Shown here piece after piece: positions 1 through 8,479 of a stretch of 64,000 bases of DNA. Every line of letters begins with the position of its first letter. Positions within the stretch are counted from its first letter, which is position 1. A model generated the notes under the pieces. It made no database searches. It saw only the letters and a program-made list of their open reading frames with translations, and was not told where the DNA came from. Origin of the DNA: Hyphomonas johnsonii MHS-2 (lineage in GTDB: Bacteria > Pseudomonadota > Alphaproteobacteria > Caulobacterales > Hyphomonadaceae); contig NZ_ARYK01000005.1 in assembly GCF_000685275.1 (NCBI RefSeq), positions 62,001-126,000 on the forward strand, given 5' to 3'. A program made the position numbers and the translations under genes.

Positions 1-1
1 A

Positions 2-787
2 CCGGCCGTGATCATGATGCTGACGCAGCATGCCCGGGCCCGGACGACGGACTGGTCGTCGCTCAAGGTGGTTGCCTATGGCGCCTCACCGATCGCCGAG
101 AGCCTCCTGCTCGAGGCACGGGACATCATGGGGGTCAGGTTCACCCAGCTCTACGGCCTGACCGAAACGGTCGGCGCGGGAACCTACCTTCCCCCCGAAG
201 CGCACGACCCGGCCTGGGGCAAGTTGCGCAGCTGCGGCGTGCCGTGGCCCGGCGCCATCGTGCGCTGCCTCGATGCTGACGGCAATTCCGTGCCGACCGG
301 CGAAGTCGGCGAGATCGCGATCAAGGCAGCCTTCGTCATGAAGGGCTACTGGAACCGCCCTGACGCGACGGAGGAGGCCATCCAGGGCGGGTTCTTCCGC
401 ACCGGCGACGCGGGCTATTTCGATGAGGACGGCTTTCTCTACATCCACGACCGGGTCAAGGACATGATCGTGTCGGGCGGGGAGAACGTGTACCCGGCCG
501 AAGTCGAGAATGCCGTGTTCGGCCATCCCGGCGTCGCGGACGTGGCAGTGATCGGTGTGCCGGACGACAAATGGGGCGAGGCGGTCAAGGCGATCGTCGT
601 GGCCAAGCCAGGTGAAACCCCGACGCCGGATGACATCATCGCCTGGGCGAAAGAGCGCATCGCCGGCTTCAAGTGCCCGAAGAGCGTCGACTTTGTCAGC
701 GAGCTGCCGCGCAATCCGTCAGGCAAGATCCTGCGCAAGGACCTGCGCGAACCCTTCTGGGCCGGGCGGGAACGGCGCATCGGCTGA
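2..787 (+). CDS. Acyl-CoA ligase (AMP-binding), C-terminal part
   Basis: This is the C-terminal half of an ANL-superfamily acyl-CoA synthetase; the gene starts before the window. Enzymes of this family activate a carboxylic acid with ATP and load it onto CoA. Visible signatures are the YGLTE motif, the adenylate-binding TGDAGY and DRVKDMI segments that hinge the two domains, the VSGGENVYPAEVE segment, and the catalytic lysine motif PRNPSGKILRK near the end. The substrate cannot be read from the sequence; fatty-acid or aryl-acid ligases are both possible. It ends just before a strong terminator hairpin. Confidence 0.9.
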   Translation, partial: PAVIMMLTQHARARTTDWSSLKVVAYGASPIAESLLLEARDIMGVRFTQLYGLTETVGAGTYLPPEAHDPAWGKLRSCGVPWPGAIVRCLDADGNSVPTGEVGEIAIKAAFVMKGYWNRPDATEEAIQGGFFRTGDAGYFDEDGFLYIHDRVKDMIVSGGENVYPAEVENAVFGHPGVADVAVIGVPDDKWGEAVKAIVVAKPGETPTPDDIIAWAKERIAGFKCPKSVDFVSELPRNPSGKILRKDLREPFWAGRERRIG

Positions 788-798
788 AGCACAAAAAA

Positions 799-826
799 GC
801 CCCGCGCCTTTCGGTGCGGGGCTTTT
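799..826. terminator. Bidirectional intrinsic terminator
   Basis: A 10-bp GC-rich stem (799-808 with 813-822, one G-T pair) with a TTTC loop is followed by TTTT on the plus strand. It is preceded by a run of six A at 793-798, which is a U-tract on the minus strand. It sits between the convergent ligase and carD genes and can serve both. Confidence 0.85.
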
Positions 827-850
827 GATCTTGTATGATCGCGGTGCCGA

Positions 851-1384
851 TCAGGCGGCGGCGGCGACTTTCTTCTTGGCTGCAAGACCCTTGGCCAGCT
901 TTTCCATGGCGGTTGCCTTGTCGATGCTCTCGACGGCAGCCAGCTCACGGGCCATCCGGTCGAGCGCGCTTTCGTACAGCTGACGCTCGGAATAGGACTG
1001 TTCCGGCTGGTCTTCGCCGCGGTGCAGGTCGCGCACGACTTCCGCGATCGAGATCAGGTCGCCGGAATTGATCTTGGCTTCGTATTCCTGGGCGCGGCGC
1101 GACCACATGGTCCGCTTCACCCGGGCACGGCCGCCGAGGGTCTTCATGGCGTCATCGACCAGTTTCGAGCCGGCAAGGGCCCGCATGCCGGATGCTTCGG
1201 CACGGTTGGTCGGCACGCGCAGGATCATCTTGTCCTGTTCGAAGGCCACGACATAGACTTCCAGTTCCATGCCGGCGACAGTCTGTTTTTCAACGCTGGT
1301 AATCTTTCCTACACCATGCGCAGGATATACGACGCTCTGACCCACTTCGAATGCAAGTGCTGCGGTGTCTGCTTTTTTAGCCAT
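851..1384 (-). CDS. carD: CarD/CdnL-family RNA polymerase-binding regulator
   Basis: A 177-residue CarD family protein. Members bind the RNA polymerase beta subunit and stabilise open promoter complexes, chiefly at housekeeping and rRNA promoters. The N-terminal RNAP-interacting Tudor-like part covers roughly residues 10-70 (VVYPAHGVGKI, then EVYVVAFEQDKMILRVP). The helical C-terminal DNA-contacting part follows, with the RRAQEYEAKI and SGDLISIAEVVRDL segments. The tail ends in a lysine/alanine-rich stretch. It is the last gene of a minus-strand run with the helicase, S4, TerB-like and fdxA genes, an order known from other alphaproteobacteria. A 248-nt spacer before it suggests its own promoter. 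Confidence 0.92.
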   Translation of the reverse strand: MAKKADTAALAFEVGQSVVYPAHGVGKITSVEKQTVAGMELEVYVVAFEQDKMILRVPTNRAEASGMRALAGSKLVDDAMKTLGGRARVKRTMWSRRAQEYEAKINSGDLISIAEVVRDLHRGEDQPEQSYSERQLYESALDRMARELAAVESIDKATAMEKLAKGLAAKKKVAAAA

Positions 1385-1599
1385 GAAGAGTATCGCCCTT
1401 TTCTACGCATTCAGAGCCAAACAGGCTTTGCCCAGTCCGTAGATCACGGCCTGAGGTTAGACTTTTCAGCGCTGGTTCAATTATTGTTCAAGTCGTAAGA
1501 CTATCACAAACGTGCTGGATTTACAACAGGGTGCGACAGGTTGACCCTGCGTGCACACCCCAGCGAAATCGACAGGCTCGTTAACCTTTGTTCACCGCT

Positions 1600-1623
1600 G
1601 CTGCACCTGTTGCAGGTGCCAGC
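1600..1623 (-). terminator. Hairpin downstream of fdxA
   Basis: GCACCTG at 1603-1609 pairs with CAGGTGC at 1613-1619 around a 3-nt loop. The stem can be extended by three more pairs with one bulged base. It lies just past the fdxA stop codon. There is no T-tract, so it may be a processing or attenuation hairpin rather than a true intrinsic terminator. Confidence 0.4.
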
Positions 1624-1632
1624 TGTCCGCCC

Positions 1633-1974
1633 TCAGTCGCCCGTGCCGGGCGCCGGGCTGAAGTATTTTTCCAGTTTTCCGGTTTCCTGGGCAAATTCTT
1701 CCCGATCGGCGGGCGGTTCCTTCATCCGGGTAATATTCGGCCATGTCTTGGAAAATTCGCTGTTCAGTTTCAGCCATTTGCCATCCGGATCGTCTTCCGT
1801 GTCGGGCTTGATCGCCTCGACCGGGCATTCCGGCTCGCACACGCCGCAATCGATGCATTCATCCGGGTGAATGACGAGCATGTTCTCGCCTTCATAGAAG
1901 CAATCGACCGGGCAGACCTCCACGCAATCCATGTATTTACAGCGGATGCAGGCATCAAGGACGATATAGGTCAT
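1633..1974 (-). CDS. fdxA: 7Fe ferredoxin FdxA
   Basis: A 113-residue soluble ferredoxin for low-potential electron transfer. Cysteines 9 and 17 with 50 match the [3Fe-4S] ligands, and 21, 40, 43 and 46 the [4Fe-4S] ligands, of the Azotobacter FdI/FdxA type. The additional conserved cysteines 12 and 25 are also present. The C-terminal extension after residue 60 ([17 protein letters not shown]) is typical of the alphaproteobacterial FdxA family. It lies between the TerB-like gene and carD. The redox partner is unknown. Confidence 0.93.
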   Translation of the reverse strand: MTYIVLDACIRCKYMDCVEVCPVDCFYEGENMLVIHPDECIDCGVCEPECPVEAIKPDTEDDPDGKWLKLNSEFSKTWPNITRMKEPPADREEFAQETGKLEKYFSPAPGTGD

Positions 1975-2070
1975 GAACGGGAGGGCCTCGTAATAGGTGG
2001 TCTCCCCGCGAAATGGCCTTCACGCTCCCCAGTGTCAATGAGACAAGCTGCGCCGTCGGTTTAGCAGCCT

Positions 2071-2520
2071 TCAGGCGGCTCCCCCGATCCGCGCCTCGGC
2101 CCGTTGGCGCGCCCCGGCACGGGAGACATCATCGACATAGAGCAGGGAGGCGACCTGCCTGATATAGGCCTCTTCGATGGGGCTCTTCTCGCCATCCGCC
2201 AGCGCGACACGGTAGAGCCCCTCGATGATCGATACGCGCTCGCTCATGGCCAGCTTCTTCACGTGGCGGGTGAACTGGTAGGAATCCACCGCCTCTTCAG
2301 CCAGCGCCTCGCCTTCGGCCAGCACGGCATCGGCCCGATCGGCATCGAATCCGAACGCCTCGAGCAGGATTTCGGCGATCATGTCGCTCTCGATGTTGAC
2401 ATAGACCCCGTCCACCAGGGCGGCCTCGACCATCAGCGCGGCGGCGGCGACCTGCGGATCCATCGCCCTCAGGGCGGGTGTTTTCGGAGAAAACATGCGT
2501 TTCAGTGCGTCCATCATCAC
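2071..2520 (-). CDS. TerB-family tellurite-resistance-like protein
   Basis: A 149-residue cytosolic all-helical protein of the TerB/DjlA-like fold. The core repeats acidic motifs such as ALVDGVYVNIESD and ALADGEKSPIEEAYI, which in TerB proteins form metal-binding helical pairs. Function is not established for stand-alone members. Start choice is ambiguous: GTG at 2520 or ATG at 2517. The latter overlaps the stop codon of the upstream S4 gene by one base, which points to translational coupling. Confidence 0.8.
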   Translation of the reverse strand: MMMDALKRMFSPKTPALRAMDPQVAAAALMVEAALVDGVYVNIESDMIAEILLEAFGFDADRADAVLAEGEALAEEAVDSYQFTRHVKKLAMSERVSIIEGLYRVALADGEKSPIEEAYIRQVASLLYVDDVSRAGARQRAEARIGGAA

Positions 2521-2801
2521 TCGTTCTCCAATAACTTGTACAGTGCCTGCGCCTCTTCCGCCGGTCCGCGGCGATCGCCGAGGGCGAGGATCTGGAGGGT
2601 CTGTATATGCGGTCCGCGACCGAAAGTCACAATATCACCGACTGATACCACTGTCGCGGGCTTGTCGGTGCGGCGGGTCTGGCCGCTGCGGGACAGGCGC
2701 ACCCCTTTGCGCTTCACATGATCGGTCGACAGCGCGCGGGTCCGGAAGAGGCGCGCGCGCCAGAGCCAGACATCCAGTCTGAGACCGGTCTCCGAGTTCA
2801 C
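2517..2801 (-). CDS. S4-domain RNA-binding protein (Hsp15-like)
   Basis: A 94-residue protein that is almost only an S4 RNA-binding domain (LRLDVWLWRARLFRTR, then the KGVRLSR and VSVGDIVTF strands). Hsp15/HslR-type proteins bind stalled 50S subunits carrying nascent peptidyl-tRNA. The start codon overlaps the helicase stop by 4 nt and its own stop touches the TerB-like start, so the three genes are probably co-translated. The link with an RNA helicase supports a role in RNA or ribosome metabolism. Confidence 0.85.
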   Translation of the reverse strand: MNSETGLRLDVWLWRARLFRTRALSTDHVKRKGVRLSRSGQTRRTDKPATVVSVGDIVTFGRGPHIQTLQILALGDRRGPAEEAQALYKLLENE

Positions 2802-5509
2802 TGGAAAGGCGTATAGGCAAAGCCCGTCTTGGCGGGCGTCTCGGCCCCCTTCGGCTTGCGTTTGCGCTTGCGTTTCTCCCGGGCGGGAGGGGTGGGCGGC
2901 AGGAGGGCGGCGAGGGCGGCAAAGGGGCTGTCAGGGTCCGCCTGCCGCGCCGGAGGGGTGCGGCGTGGGGGTGATGAGGGCGCGCGAGGGGGACGGTTGC
3001 CGCCGGCCTGGGGCCGGGGAGAGCGGTCGCCGGGCGCGCCTTGCTGGCCTGTCGGACGTTCGCCGCGGGGCCGGGCAGGCCGGTCATCCGGACGCGCCCG
3101 GGCGGCATAGCGCCAGAGGGTGACCGCGTCGGTCTCCTTGTCCTTCTCGGCGGGCGCGAGGCCGAAGCCTTTCAGCACGGCCGGCCAGTCATCCGACGGG
3201 CAGGAGACGACCGAGGCGAGATCAATCGGGATGGCGAAGGCGTTCTTGTCAGCCTCCTTGCGGCGCTTGGCGATTTCCCAGCCGAGGCGTTCGGCGAGGT
3301 CGGCCCGCACGGCGCGGCGACCGAAGCGGAGATAGCCATTGGCGGCCAGCGCCTCTTCCGGCCAGGTGCCGTCGAGCGGGAACGAGCCGGCGCCTTCAGG
3401 GGCCAGCGGGAAGGGCGCACCAGCCTGCACGGCGCGCAGGATGGCAATCATCCGCTGGGCGGCAGGCTTCTGGGCATCCGGCGCATGGGCAGCGACGCGG
3501 CCGGCACGCAGGCCGAGGGCCTTCAGGGCGTCACGCTGTTCGGGCGTGAGGCGGGCGCCGGGATCGTCCTGGCGGAGGTCCACGCTGGCGCCGCTTTCGA
3601 GGATGCGGAAGGCAAGGCCGCGGGCAAGGCCCTCGAGCGCATCGCCAGCCTTCTCGTGGCGGAGTTTCCAGTGCGTCGGCAGCACGCGCGACATTTCGTG
3701 GGCGAGCCAGTCGGTGACGCGGGCGCGGGCGGCGTCGCGTTCGGACGGTTCGACCTCGGAGGCACCGACAAGGTCGACACCCGGGCTCATCCAGTCCGGG
3801 CCCTTGGAGAGGCGGGCAATGGTGTTGCCGCCGAATTCCACGTCACCATCATCATTCAGGCTGAAGGCGGCGACAGGCGCGCTGGCGATCTGGGCGAGGC
3901 GCTCGACCAGCATGGGGCGGATGGCGGCGAGTGCCGCGCCACGTACGGCCTTGCCTTCAAGCGTCCGTGCATCCAGCACGGGTTCGAAGGTAAGGCCCTT
4001 CAAGCGGCCGACGAGATGGCCTTCCACGGTCACGTCGCCATCCGGCGTCAGGTCAGTCACGAGGGCGTCTTCCTTCTTCAGACTGGCCAACAGGGCCGTC
4101 GTTCTTCGATCTACAAAGCGTGCGGTCAGTGCCAAGTGTAGCGCATCTGACAGGGTATCTTCAATCTCGCGCGTTCTGTCCTGCCACCTGGCCGGATTTT
4201 CCAGCCAGTCAGGCCGGTGCGCCGCATAGGTCCATGTGCGGATATTGGCAAGCTGTTGCTGCAATTTCGCAATACCGCCAGCCGTGCCGCTAAGGTCGTC
4301 AAGGCGCCGTTCGAGCCCGGCATCGGAGAGGCGCGCATCGGGATCGGCCAGTGTTTCGGCGAGGCCGAGCACGAGGCGGGCATGGCCTTCGGGGCCGGCC
4401 TTCCGGAAGTCCGGCAGGCGGGCAAGGTCCCACAGGCGGCGCACTTTCCTCTGGCCGGTGACGTTCGGCCCGATGGCGCCATCCTCGGCCATGCGCCGCA
4501 GCACCCATTCATCGAGCGCGTTCGGATTGTGGATCAGGACCGGGTTGCCGGAGGGGTGTTCGAGGCTGCTGATGAGAGTCTTCAGCGAGGCATGATCGAG
4601 CGCGGAATTGCGCCACTGGATATGGTCGACCGGGTCGAACCGGTGTTCCTCGATCCGCTTCCAGACCTCGCCCTCGAAAGGCGGGCAATCACCGGTCTCG
4701 CCGAATTCGCCATCGGTGCGGAAGCGCCCAGCCCGGCCCGCGATCTGTCCGCACTCGGCAGGTGTCAGCGCGCGGTGGCGGCGGCCGTCGAACTTGGTGC
4801 GCGAGGCGAAGACGACGCGCTCGACGTCCAGGTTCAGGCCCATGCCGATGGCGTCCGTGGCGACGATATAGTCTACCTCGCCGGACTGGTACATGGCGAC
4901 CTGGGCATTGCGCGTGCGCGGGCTGAGCGCGCCCATGACCACGGCAGCCCCGCCCTTCTGCCGACGGAGCAGTTCGGCAATGGCGTAGACCTCTTCGGAA
5001 CTGAAGGCGACGATGGCCGTGCGCTTGGGCAGCTTGGTGATCTTGGTCTTGCCGGTATAGCGCAGTTCGGAAAAGCGCTCGCGCGCCTCGGTGTCGACGC
5101 CGAGGTTCAGGGTGCGCAGCAGGCCGCGCATCGTGTCGGCGCCGAGCAGCAGCGTTTCCGAAGCCCCCCGCATGTGCAGGATGCGGTCGGTGAAGACGTG
5201 GCCGCGATCCTCGTCCTCGGCGAGCTGGATCTCGTCGATGGCGACGAAGTCCGCCCGCACATCGACCGGCATGGATTCCACGGTGCAGATGAAATAGCGC
5301 GCGTTCGGCGGAACGATGCGTTCCTCGCCGGTGATGAGGGCGGCATGGGCCGCGCCCTTGCGCTCGACAACGCGGTCATAGACCTCGCGCGCCAGCAGGC
5401 GCAGCGGCAGGCCGATCATGCCCGTGCCGTGGCCCATCATGCGCTCGATGGCGTAATGCGTCTTGCCGGTATTGGTGGGGCCAAGAATGGCCTTGAGGGA
5501 GGAACTCAT
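2798..5509 (-). CDS. Suv3-like ATP-dependent RNA helicase
   Basis: A 903-residue superfamily 2 helicase of the Suv3/mitochondrial degradosome type, common in alphaproteobacteria. The Walker A motif GPTNTGKT is at residues 10-17, DEIQ at 92-95, a motif V-like segment DAIGMGLNLD near 219-228 and motif VI QIAGRAGR at 255-262. The long middle part resembles the Suv3 C-terminal region. The last ~120 residues are proline/arginine-rich low complexity ending in a lysine-rich patch, probably RNA-binding. Expected role is 3'-5' RNA unwinding in RNA turnover. It leads a run with the S4 protein. Confidence 0.9.
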   Translation of the reverse strand: MSSSLKAILGPTNTGKTHYAIERMMGHGTGMIGLPLRLLAREVYDRVVERKGAAHAALITGEERIVPPNARYFICTVESMPVDVRADFVAIDEIQLAEDEDRGHVFTDRILHMRGASETLLLGADTMRGLLRTLNLGVDTEARERFSELRYTGKTKITKLPKRTAIVAFSSEEVYAIAELLRRQKGGAAVVMGALSPRTRNAQVAMYQSGEVDYIVATDAIGMGLNLDVERVVFASRTKFDGRRHRALTPAECGQIAGRAGRFRTDGEFGETGDCPPFEGEVWKRIEEHRFDPVDHIQWRNSALDHASLKTLISSLEHPSGNPVLIHNPNALDEWVLRRMAEDGAIGPNVTGQRKVRRLWDLARLPDFRKAGPEGHARLVLGLAETLADPDARLSDAGLERRLDDLSGTAGGIAKLQQQLANIRTWTYAAHRPDWLENPARWQDRTREIEDTLSDALHLALTARFVDRRTTALLASLKKEDALVTDLTPDGDVTVEGHLVGRLKGLTFEPVLDARTLEGKAVRGAALAAIRPMLVERLAQIASAPVAAFSLNDDGDVEFGGNTIARLSKGPDWMSPGVDLVGASEVEPSERDAARARVTDWLAHEMSRVLPTHWKLRHEKAGDALEGLARGLAFRILESGASVDLRQDDPGARLTPEQRDALKALGLRAGRVAAHAPDAQKPAAQRMIAILRAVQAGAPFPLAPEGAGSFPLDGTWPEEALAANGYLRFGRRAVRADLAERLGWEIAKRRKEADKNAFAIPIDLASVVSCPSDDWPAVLKGFGLAPAEKDKETDAVTLWRYAARARPDDRPARPRGERPTGQQGAPGDRSPRPQAGGNRPPRAPSSPPRRTPPARQADPDSPFAALAALLPPTPPAREKRKRKRKPKGAETPAKTGFAYTPFQ

Positions 5510-5651
5510 GGCGCGAGGTGGTGCGGGGGATAAGGAGCGGAGTCAAGCGCTTGGGATCGACAGCAGAGCTCGCGGGAACGAAACTAGAACAACCGGCGTG
5601 ACCAGAAAAGAGAATCGAGTCATATTTTAGGGGTTTAGCGGCGGATGTAAC

Positions 5652-6602
5652 ATGCCCGATATTGATCCTGCGTGGTGGATATTTATGACAAAGAAGCTTG
5701 GGCCGACGTTTGTCGTCTTATGGGCACTGTCCGGTGTCATCTTCGGATCATTGACCTGGCTCGGGCTTCACAAGTTGGCCGCGGATCCTGTCGCAACAAC
5801 ACCAGAGACGTTAAAATCTGCCTCGACCGAAAGCACTTCACCCGGCGTTCAATCACGCAATCAGGACAACCTACGCATTCAAGCGCCCACACACTCAGTG
5901 AGTCAGACCAATATTTCGGGACCCATTACAGTGGTGATGCCGCAACGCCATAAAAATTTGTCAGCTTCACCATTCGACGACTTGCAGGTCACAAAGGAAG
6001 AAGTTGGAGTCGACTTCGGTCATCAGCAAAAAGCCATCGTCAGTGTTTGGGTGCTTTGGCGCGATGCATCGTGGCAATCCAATAAGGTCAAAATCAACAG
6101 CCCTGATAAGGTCAGGGAGTTCTTTCAAAGTTCCCGGCTCCAGAATTCACTCAGATCGGAGCAAGTCATAGGTTGCGTTGGGCTCGCGTCCAATCAGATG
6201 ACAGACAAGTGGAGGAATTCTACTGACTCGTTGCGAGAGCAGGAATTCGGCGCACTGTCTGATCGGCGGTCATTCGAACTGTGCCAGATGCTCGCTGAAG
6301 CAACTCAGAATTTGCCGAGCAGCCCACGGTTCATAGGTGTGGGCCTCGGCTACAATGTGCACCCTTCCTTGACCAAAGCTGATGAAGCGAAGCAAAGGGC
6401 ATTGGTTTTCTTGGCCGTTCGATCGACCTCCGGGAAGCCAATCGAAAAAGCCGGCGTTGATGAGATCATTCGGAAGGTCATCAACGATAGAACTATGGAA
6501 GACTTTCACCCGGGCGAATATTCTCGGGTGGCCCAGAGACGGCCAATCTGCTGGGTATCCATTGAGCGAGGCAAAATGAGCCCGTCGCCTTCCGACTGCT
6601 GA
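5652..6602 (+). CDS. Single-pass membrane protein with possible OmpA-like C-terminal domain
   Basis: A 316-residue protein I do not recognise. One membrane helix lies near residues 18-40, followed by a ~60-residue serine/threonine-rich linker and a C-terminal domain. In the C-terminal domain, segments around LSDRRSFELCQMLAEA and VGLGYN..., then KQRALVFLAV, weakly recall the OmpA-type peptidoglycan-binding fold; that is inference. An alternative start is ATG at 5685, which has a better ribosome-binding site (GGTGGA). Base composition is visibly richer in A+T than the genes on either side, which suggests transfer. Downstream lies a remnant of the neighbouring metallophosphoesterase gene end (6613-6696). 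Confidence 0.7.
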   Translation: MPDIDPAWWIFMTKKLGPTFVVLWALSGVIFGSLTWLGLHKLAADPVATTPETLKSASTESTSPGVQSRNQDNLRIQAPTHSVSQTNISGPITVVMPQRHKNLSASPFDDLQVTKEEVGVDFGHQQKAIVSVWVLWRDASWQSNKVKINSPDKVREFFQSSRLQNSLRSEQVIGCVGLASNQMTDKWRNSTDSLREQEFGALSDRRSFELCQMLAEATQNLPSSPRFIGVGLGYNVHPSLTKADEAKQRALVFLAVRSTSGKPIEKAGVDEIIRKVINDRTMEDFHPGEYSRVAQRRPICWVSIERGKMSPSPSDC

Positions 6603-6612
6603 CCCAAAATCG

Positions 6613-6696
6613 CTACTCCAACCCCAGCTCATCCACCGGCGTGGCAGCTGCCTTCGGAACCGGTGCACGTACCGTGCCCGGGCGGAAAAAGATGCC
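6613..6696 (-). pseudogene. Remnant 1 of metallophosphoesterase 3' end
   Basis: Reading the minus strand into the TAG at 6615-6613 gives RPGTVRAPVPKAAATPVDEL followed by GLE and stop. The intact gene at 8480-9295 ends RPDAVRTSVPVVKAAAVGEL followed by ELA and stop. The two align over about 24 codons with a net two-residue length difference, and many differences are at third codon positions. No start codon or upstream part of the gene is present, so this is a leftover 3' end. Confidence 0.65.
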
Positions 6697-6701
6697 GCAC
6701 C

Positions 6702-7262
6702 TCAGCCCGCAGGCGCCGTCCCCGGACGGAGGAAGGCGAACATGTGCTGGACATAGTCGGCCTTGCCGAGGTCGACGCCCTGGTTTCGCAGGATCGCGTA
6801 GGCGGCCATGAGGTGGAAGTAGAATTGCGACAGCGCCCAGTCGCGGGCGTAGCCTTCACCGTCCAGATCGAAGGCGATGCCCGTGGGCAGCTCCAGCGCG
6901 AGGGGACGCCCGGCGCCAGCGTCCAGCGCATCCGGCGCCAAGCCATCCAGGAAGGCGAGCGCCTCGTCGATGCGGGCCAGTGCCTCGGCCATCGTGCCGG
7001 GCCGGTCACCGCCATTGCGCCCTTCGTCCAGCAGCGCCTCAAGCGCCGCAGGCAAGGGTTCATGGCGCAGGCGGTAGGCGCCTTCATAGGCCTGGACACA
7101 GGCGAACCGGACCTGGGTCGACAGCGGGAACATGTCCGGCGCGAGCCGCGCGGCCGACAGCGCGTCGGCGTTGTCCACCTGCGCCTCTGCCTTGCGAAGC
7201 CATAGCGCCAGCGCCTGAAGCATCTGGCGGTAGGTGGGTATCAACAACTCGGTGAGCGTCAT
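6702..7262 (-). CDS. DUF1993 family protein
   Basis: A protein of 186 residues from the ATG at 7262, which has AGAGGA 5 nt upstream. An upstream in-frame start at 7277 lacks a site. It matches the DUF1993 family: an N-terminal LLIPTYRQMLQAL helix, a conserved PDMFPLSTQVRFAC segment, then FYFHLMAAYAILRNQGVDLGKADYVQHMF near the C terminus. This is a DinB-like four-helix-bundle architecture; molecular function is unknown. It lies between two remnants of the metallophosphoesterase gene end, so it is probably cargo inserted at that site. Confidence 0.82.
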   Translation of the reverse strand: MTLTELLIPTYRQMLQALALWLRKAEAQVDNADALSAARLAPDMFPLSTQVRFACVQAYEGAYRLRHEPLPAALEALLDEGRNGGDRPGTMAEALARIDEALAFLDGLAPDALDAGAGRPLALELPTGIAFDLDGEGYARDWALSQFYFHLMAAYAILRNQGVDLGKADYVQHMFAFLRPGTAPAG

Positions 7263-7363
7263 GGGAATCCTCTGCAACGCGGTGGGGCCTGGACTGGCTG
7301 TATCGGGTTGCGCCGATCAATTGGCAATGTGCTAGCAACCGGGCTGTCGCCAGCCAAGGGCCT

Positions 7364-7405
7364 TCAGGCCAGTTCCAGATCGCCCACCGGTGCGGTCGCC
7401 GCCCG
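7364..7405 (-). pseudogene. Remnant 2 of metallophosphoesterase 3' end
   Basis: On the minus strand the sequence reads AATAPVGDLELA and then TGA at 7366-7364. The intact gene ends KAAAVGELELA and stop. Nucleotide identity is about 29 of 36, with changes mainly at third codon positions. No longer open frame continues upstream. It marks the boundary between the DUF1993 gene and the membrane protein/regulator pair. Confidence 0.65.
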
Positions 7406-7427
7406 CTCAAAAATTATGCATAAACTG

Positions 7428-7442
7428 GTTTACATTATAAAC
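7428..7442. promoter_or_regulatory. Palindromic candidate operator
   Basis: GTTTA and TAAAC arms separated by 5 bp form an inverted repeat 78 bp before the membrane protein start. The element lies in an AT-rich stretch where ATAAACT occurs twice. It is a plausible binding site for the regulator encoded at 8158-8466; that is inference. Confidence 0.45.
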
Positions 7443-7519
7443 TCGATGCCTTATAGCTGCGCTCAATCTTGGGAACACGTCACGTCGCGGACAGAAGCGA
7501 CACATGCAAAGGAGCAGAA

Positions 7520-8152
7520 ATGACACACGATTCGAGACAAGCCGAAGACGACCTCGCATTCATGCGGGCGCTGGTTGCAGACCGCGGCTCCGACACGCAC
7601 AGTTTTGGCATCATCTACATGTCCGCCGGCGTCCTGTACGGCCTGCAATGCCTTTTGAACGGCGCGCTGCTGGGAGGTGCGATCCCGACCTCGACGCCTG
7701 CCTGGATACTGATCGGTGTACTGCCGACAGTGGTGTTCCTGGGCGTTGTCTTCTACGAGCGCTGGCGCACTCGCGGAACAGATGCCGGCGCCGGGACAAC
7801 CAGCCGCGCCCTGAAGGCGGCCTTCGTCGGCGGCGCCATCGCCAACATGATCGTGGCGCTGATCATCGGATGGGTCGCCTACGAGCGGCGCGATTGGTCG
7901 ATCTGGTTCCTTTTCCCCGTCGTCGTCTGTGCATTCCAGGGTGCCATCTGGTTCACGGTGGCCACCCTGCGCCGCCGCGCATGGCAGGGCGCGACAGCAA
8001 TCTGCTGGCTGGCGTCGGCGGTCGCGCTGGGATTGCTGATCGATTACACGGCGGCCTATCTCGTGACGCTGGGTATTGCCTTCTTTGCCTGCATGGCGCT
8101 GCCCGGATACATCATGGTCCGGTCACCCGCGCAGACCCAGGCGACGGCGTAA
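7520..8152 (+). CDS. Six-helix integral membrane protein of unknown function
   Basis: A 210-residue protein; the ATG at 7520 follows AAGGAG at the correct distance. About six membrane helices are visible near residues 28-53, 60-80, 99-121, 126-150, 157-175 and 177-199. The charged N-terminal segment is probably cytosolic. It is followed after 5 nt by a winged-helix regulator gene, and such membrane protein/regulator pairs are common in proteobacteria. The pair lies between remnant 2 and the intact end of the metallophosphoesterase gene, which suggests it was acquired as a unit. Confidence 0.75.
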   Translation: MTHDSRQAEDDLAFMRALVADRGSDTHSFGIIYMSAGVLYGLQCLLNGALLGGAIPTSTPAWILIGVLPTVVFLGVVFYERWRTRGTDAGAGTTSRALKAAFVGGAIANMIVALIIGWVAYERRDWSIWFLFPVVVCAFQGAIWFTVATLRRRAWQGATAICWLASAVALGLLIDYTAAYLVTLGIAFFACMALPGYIMVRSPAQTQATA

Positions 8153-8157
8153 CCGGC

Positions 8158-8466
8158 ATGTCGGACAGTGGTATCGACAAGATCAGCGAGATCATCCACG
8201 GGCGGCTGCGGCTTGGCGTGATGGCCTATCTCGCCAATGCCGAGGCAGCATCCTTCACCGAGCTGAAGACAGTCCTGAATGTCACGCAGGGAAACCTGTC
8301 GATCCAGATGCGAAAGCTGGAGGACGCCGGATACATTGCCATCGACAAGGCGATTGTGGGGCGCAAGTCGCTGACCACCGTGAGGATCACGCCGGAGGGA
8401 CGCGAGGCCTTTGCGGCCTATCTCGAAGCGCTTTCCGGGGTGCTGGGCGGCAATCTGAAAGCGTGA
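8158..8466 (+). CDS. Winged-helix transcriptional regulator
   Basis: A 102-residue regulator of the stand-alone winged-helix type (PF13601-like, MarR/ArsR relatives). The recognition-helix region is FTELKTVLNVTQGNLSIQMRKLEDAGYI, followed by the wing VGRKSLTTVRITPEGREAF. It contains no ligand domain beyond the winged helix. It starts 5 nt after the membrane protein stop codon, so the two are one operon. The palindrome at 7428-7442 is a candidate autoregulatory site. Confidence 0.85.
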   Translation: MSDSGIDKISEIIHGRLRLGVMAYLANAEAASFTELKTVLNVTQGNLSIQMRKLEDAGYIAIDKAIVGRKSLTTVRITPEGREAFAAYLEALSGVLGGNLKA

Positions 8467-8479
8467 CGGCCGGACACAG

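Noticed and set aside
1441..1560. Possible tRNA or small RNA upstream of carD
   Set aside because: A GGTTCAAT segment recalls a T-loop, but no cloverleaf or acceptor stem can be formed.
2071..2520. TerB-like gene as part of a tellurite/defence island
   Set aside because: No other ter genes are present; it is embedded in a conserved housekeeping run.
3041..5533. Long plus-strand open frames opposite the helicase gene
   Set aside because: They are antisense shadows typical of GC-rich DNA: arginine/glycine/alanine-rich, no family motif, and fully covered by a well-supported helicase.
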